A stretch of 64,000 nt of DNA, taken from assembly GCF_024362385.1 (NCBI RefSeq), contig NZ_CP101466.1, positions 2,728,001-2,792,000 on the forward strand, in the 5' to 3' direction. The translations under genes and the position numbers were made by a program. Shown here one piece after another: positions 62,071 through 64,000 of the stretch; positions within the stretch are counted from its first letter, which is position 1; each line of letters starts with the position of its first letter. A model generated the notes under the pieces. It was given only the letters and a program-made list of their open reading frames with translations, was not told where the DNA came from and did not search any database. The DNA comes from Arthrobacter sp. DNA4 (GTDB lineage: Bacteria > Actinomycetota > Actinomycetes > Actinomycetales > Micrococcaceae).

Positions 62071-62243
62071 CCCACGCCGGCAGGGTTCCCTGGCCGAAGC
62101 GGAGCGAGGTTAGGGTGCCGGTGGGTGGGCCCACGCCGGCAGGGTTCCCTGGCCGAGCGGAGCGAGGTTAGGGTGCCGGTGGGTGGGCCCACGCCGGCAG
62201 GGTTCCCTGGCCGAAGCGGAGCGAGGTTAGGGTGCCGGTGGGG
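62071..62243. repeat. 59-bp tandem repeat, three copies
   Basis: Three nearly identical units of 59, 58 and about 56 bp start at 62071, 62130 and 62188, each beginning CCCACGCCGGCAGGGTTCCC and containing GGCCGA(A)GCGGAGCGAGG. Copy 2 lacks one A; copy 3 ends one base before the ddl stop codon. It fills the space between the DUF3515 and ddl genes, which are convergent. No open frame of interest. Confidence 0.92.
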
Positions 62244-62244
62244 A

Positions 62245-63393
62245 TCAGCGGAGTCCGGTGTTGCGGTTCAGCGCCAGGTAGATCAGTTCGTCGATGAGGT
62301 CGGCGTAGCCCAAACCTGTTGCCGCCCACATCTGGGGATACATGCTCTTCGGGGTGAAGCCGGGCATGGTGTTGATCTCATTGATGATCAATTCGCCCTC
62401 GGGCGTGTAGAAGAAGTCCACCCGGCTGAGTCCCTCGGCCCCGACTGCGTCAAAGGCGGCTGCCGCCAGCTCACGGACCCGGGAAATGGCTTCCGCAGGC
62501 ATGTCGGCCGGGCAGCTCAGTGCTGCGGCGTCATCCTCCACGTACTTGGCGTTGAAGTCGTAGAACTCGTGGGTACCCCCGGCGACGGAGATTTCGCCGG
62601 GCATCGATGTCCGTGGCGCATCCGTGCCCCGGCCCTCCAGGACCGCGCACTCGATTTCGCGTCCAACTATGCCGGCTTCGATCACGAGCTTGAGGTCGTG
62701 GCGGCGGGCTTCCTCGATGGCGGCGTCCAGCCCCTCGAGGGAGTCGACTTTCGAAATGCCCATCGAGGACCCGGCACGGGCCGGCTTGACGAAGACGGGG
62801 AACCCTAGGCGGTCCACCTGTTTACGCACAGCTTCCGGGTCCTTGCGCCATTGCCGGTCGGTCACAACCACATACGGGCCCACGTGCAGCCCGGCAGCTT
62901 CGAAGACCACCTTCATGTAGTGCTTGTCCATGCCGACGGCCGATGCCAGGACCCCGGCGCCGACGTAGCGCGTATCCGAGAGCTCCAAGAGGCCCTGGAT
63001 GGTGCCGTCCTCGCCGAACGGGCCGTGCAGCAGCGGGAAAACCACGTCAACGGCGCCCAGTTCCTGGGGAACCTGGTTGGGCGAGGCCACGATCAGCTGG
63101 TGTTCCCCGCCGATCTCGGCCAGGGTTACGGTCTCCGACGACGGCACAACTTCCGGGAGCGATGATGCCGCCAGGGACCATTGGGCCGTTTCGGCGGGGG
63201 CGAGAACCCACTGGCCGGTCTTGGCGATCCCGATGGGGATGACCTCGTACTTGTCCTTGTTGATGGCACCCAGCACACCTGCCGCCGTGACGCAGCTCAC
63301 GGCGTGCTCGCTGGAACGGCCGCCAAAAAGCACGGCAACGCGCGGCTTCCTGGTGGGGACCGTTTGGCCTGTGGTGGGTTTGTCTTGGGACAT
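62245..63393 (-). CDS. ddl: D-alanine--D-alanine ligase
   Basis: ATP-grasp ligase making the D-Ala-D-Ala dipeptide for peptidoglycan. N-terminal LFGGRSSEHAVSCVTA (about 22-37), FVKPARAGSSMGISKV, and the C-terminal INEINTMPGFTPKSMYP are present. 382 residues. Two bases follow the gpsA stop, so it is coupled to that gene. Confidence 0.95.
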   Translation of the reverse strand: MSQDKPTTGQTVPTRKPRVAVLFGGRSSEHAVSCVTAAGVLGAINKDKYEVIPIGIAKTGQWVLAPAETAQWSLAASSLPEVVPSSETVTLAEIGGEHQLIVASPNQVPQELGAVDVVFPLLHGPFGEDGTIQGLLELSDTRYVGAGVLASAVGMDKHYMKVVFEAAGLHVGPYVVVTDRQWRKDPEAVRKQVDRLGFPVFVKPARAGSSMGISKVDSLEGLDAAIEEARRHDLKLVIEAGIVGREIECAVLEGRGTDAPRTSMPGEISVAGGTHEFYDFNAKYVEDDAAALSCPADMPAEAISRVRELAAAAFDAVGAEGLSRVDFFYTPEGELIINEINTMPGFTPKSMYPQMWAATGLGYADLIDELIYLALNRNTGLR

Positions 63394-63395
63394 GG

Positions 63396-64000
63396 TCAGT
63401 AATCGCCTTCAGGTTTCAATTCCCGGGACAGCAGAACCGGCCCCAGTTGGTCAACGGACAGCTTGCCTGCCAGCACCGCCACGACGGCGGCAGTAATGGG
63501 CATTTCGACGCCGAGCTTGCCGGCAAGTTCATGGACGGCCTGGCCGGACTTGATGCCTTCGGCGGTCTGGGTCATCTTCCGGCCCACCTCCTCCAGCGTC
63601 AGGCCCTGTCCCAGCAGCCGGCCGGCAGTGTGGTTCCGGGACAGCGCGGAGGAACACGTCGCCACGAGGTCGCCAAGCCCTGCGAGCCCGGCCATGGTTT
63701 TCGCTTCGCCGCCCAGCGCCAGCGCAAGGCGGGATGTTTCCGCAAGTCCCCGGGTAATCACCGAGGCCTTGGTGTTGTCCCCCATCTGCCTGCCCTCGCA
63801 AATGCCAACGGCCAGTGCGATGACATTCTTGACGATGCCGCCAATTTCGACGCCGACGACGTCCGCCGTGGTGTACGGGCGGAAGTAAGGGGCGGTGCAG
63901 CTCCTGGCAAGCCAGCCAGCCGTCGCGGAATCCGTGCACGCCACAACGGACGCGGTGGGTTCCTCACGGGCAATTTCCATGGCGAGGTTGGGGCCCGAGA
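63396..64000 (-). CDS. gpsA: Glycerol-3-phosphate dehydrogenase [NAD(P)+], 5' end outside the window
   Basis: C-terminal 200 residues or so of the enzyme supplying glycerol 3-phosphate for phospholipids. SGPNLAMEIAREEPT at the window edge continues into the catalytic Lys block VEIGGIVKNVIALAVG, GDNTKASVITRG and GLAGLGDLVATC. The start codon and NAD-binding domain lie beyond position 64000. Upstream of ddl with a two-base gap. Confidence 0.93.
   Translation of the reverse strand, partial: SGPNLAMEIAREEPTASVVACTDSATAGWLARSCTAPYFRPYTTADVVGVEIGGIVKNVIALAVGICEGRQMGDNTKASVITRGLAETSRLALALGGEAKTMAGLAGLGDLVATCSSALSRNHTAGRLLGQGLTLEEVGRKMTQTAEGIKSGQAVHELAGKLGVEMPITAAVVAVLAGKLSVDQLGPVLLSRELKPEGDY

Noticed and set aside
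62071..62243. CRISPR array
   Set aside because: The repeats are directly adjacent with no unique spacers, and no cas genes are nearby.

Overview
The window is high-GC DNA from an actinobacterium. Protein sequences and gene order point to the Arthrobacter/Pseudarthrobacter group (Micrococcaceae). The order rpsP-KH-rimM-trmD-rplS-lepB-rnhB-DUF2469-yraN-comM-dprA-xerC, the set ffh/ftsY/smc/mutM/rnc/DUF177/coaD/rsmD/recG/DAK2/thiL/DUF3515/ddl/gpsA, and aceE-fasR-fabD-(fabH)-acpP-fabF match the classical actinobacterial chromosomal backbone, so this is core chromosome and not a mobile region. I see no insertion sequences, prophage genes or CRISPR arrays.

Layout. 0.1-8.5 kb: RNase P RNA, yaaA, a coiled-coil 'zinc ribbon' protein, a NIF3 protein, msrA, the cysK-cysE cysteine pair, gnd with a divergent GntR/FadR-type regulator, a DUF6504 protein and tRNA-Val(UAC). 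8.5-19.4 kb: a sirtuin with an in-frame UGA, peroxiredoxin ahpE coupled to a DUF3052 gene, aceE, and the fatty-acid synthase II operon (fasR, fabD, fabH, acpP, fabF). 19.6-29.4 kb: xerC-dprA-comM-yraN, DUF2469, rnhB, two tandem signal peptidases, and the rplS-trmD-rimM-KH-rpsP translation cluster. 29.6-34.3 kb: three broken accessory genes (hypothetical, VOC dioxygenase-like, amidohydrolase), then a TPP riboswitch with thiC. 34-46.4 kb: alpha/beta hydrolase, ffh, zwf, glnK-amt, an MFS exporter, ftsY and smc. 46.5-51.3 kb: an oleA-oleBC-oleD long-chain olefin cluster lying between smc and mutM. 51.3-64 kb: mutM, rnc, rpmF, DUF177, coaD, a DapC-like aminotransferase, a spermidine-synthase-like protein, rsmD, recG, DAK2, thiL, DUF3515 lipoprotein, a 59-bp tandem repeat, ddl and a truncated gpsA.

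The most striking property is the number of conserved genes broken by tiny indels (aceE, dprA, trmD, VOC gene, amidohydrolase, a hypothetical and, four times, oleBC). Most of these lie in short runs of C or G, and several hit genes expected to be important for growth. This looks more like systematic sequencing or assembly error than biology, and should be settled before reading anything as gene decay. The sirtuin is different: it has an in-frame TGA exactly where a zinc-ligand Cys (TGC) is expected.

Sequence-level signals worth following are: an intrinsic terminator embedded inside the first codons of the second lepB; a 15-bp hairpin between acpP and fabF; an inverted repeat between fasR and fabD; a perfect 16-bp palindrome upstream of aceE; and a likely non-canonical ATT start for the DUF177 gene. 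I found no clearly novel defence or metabolic system.
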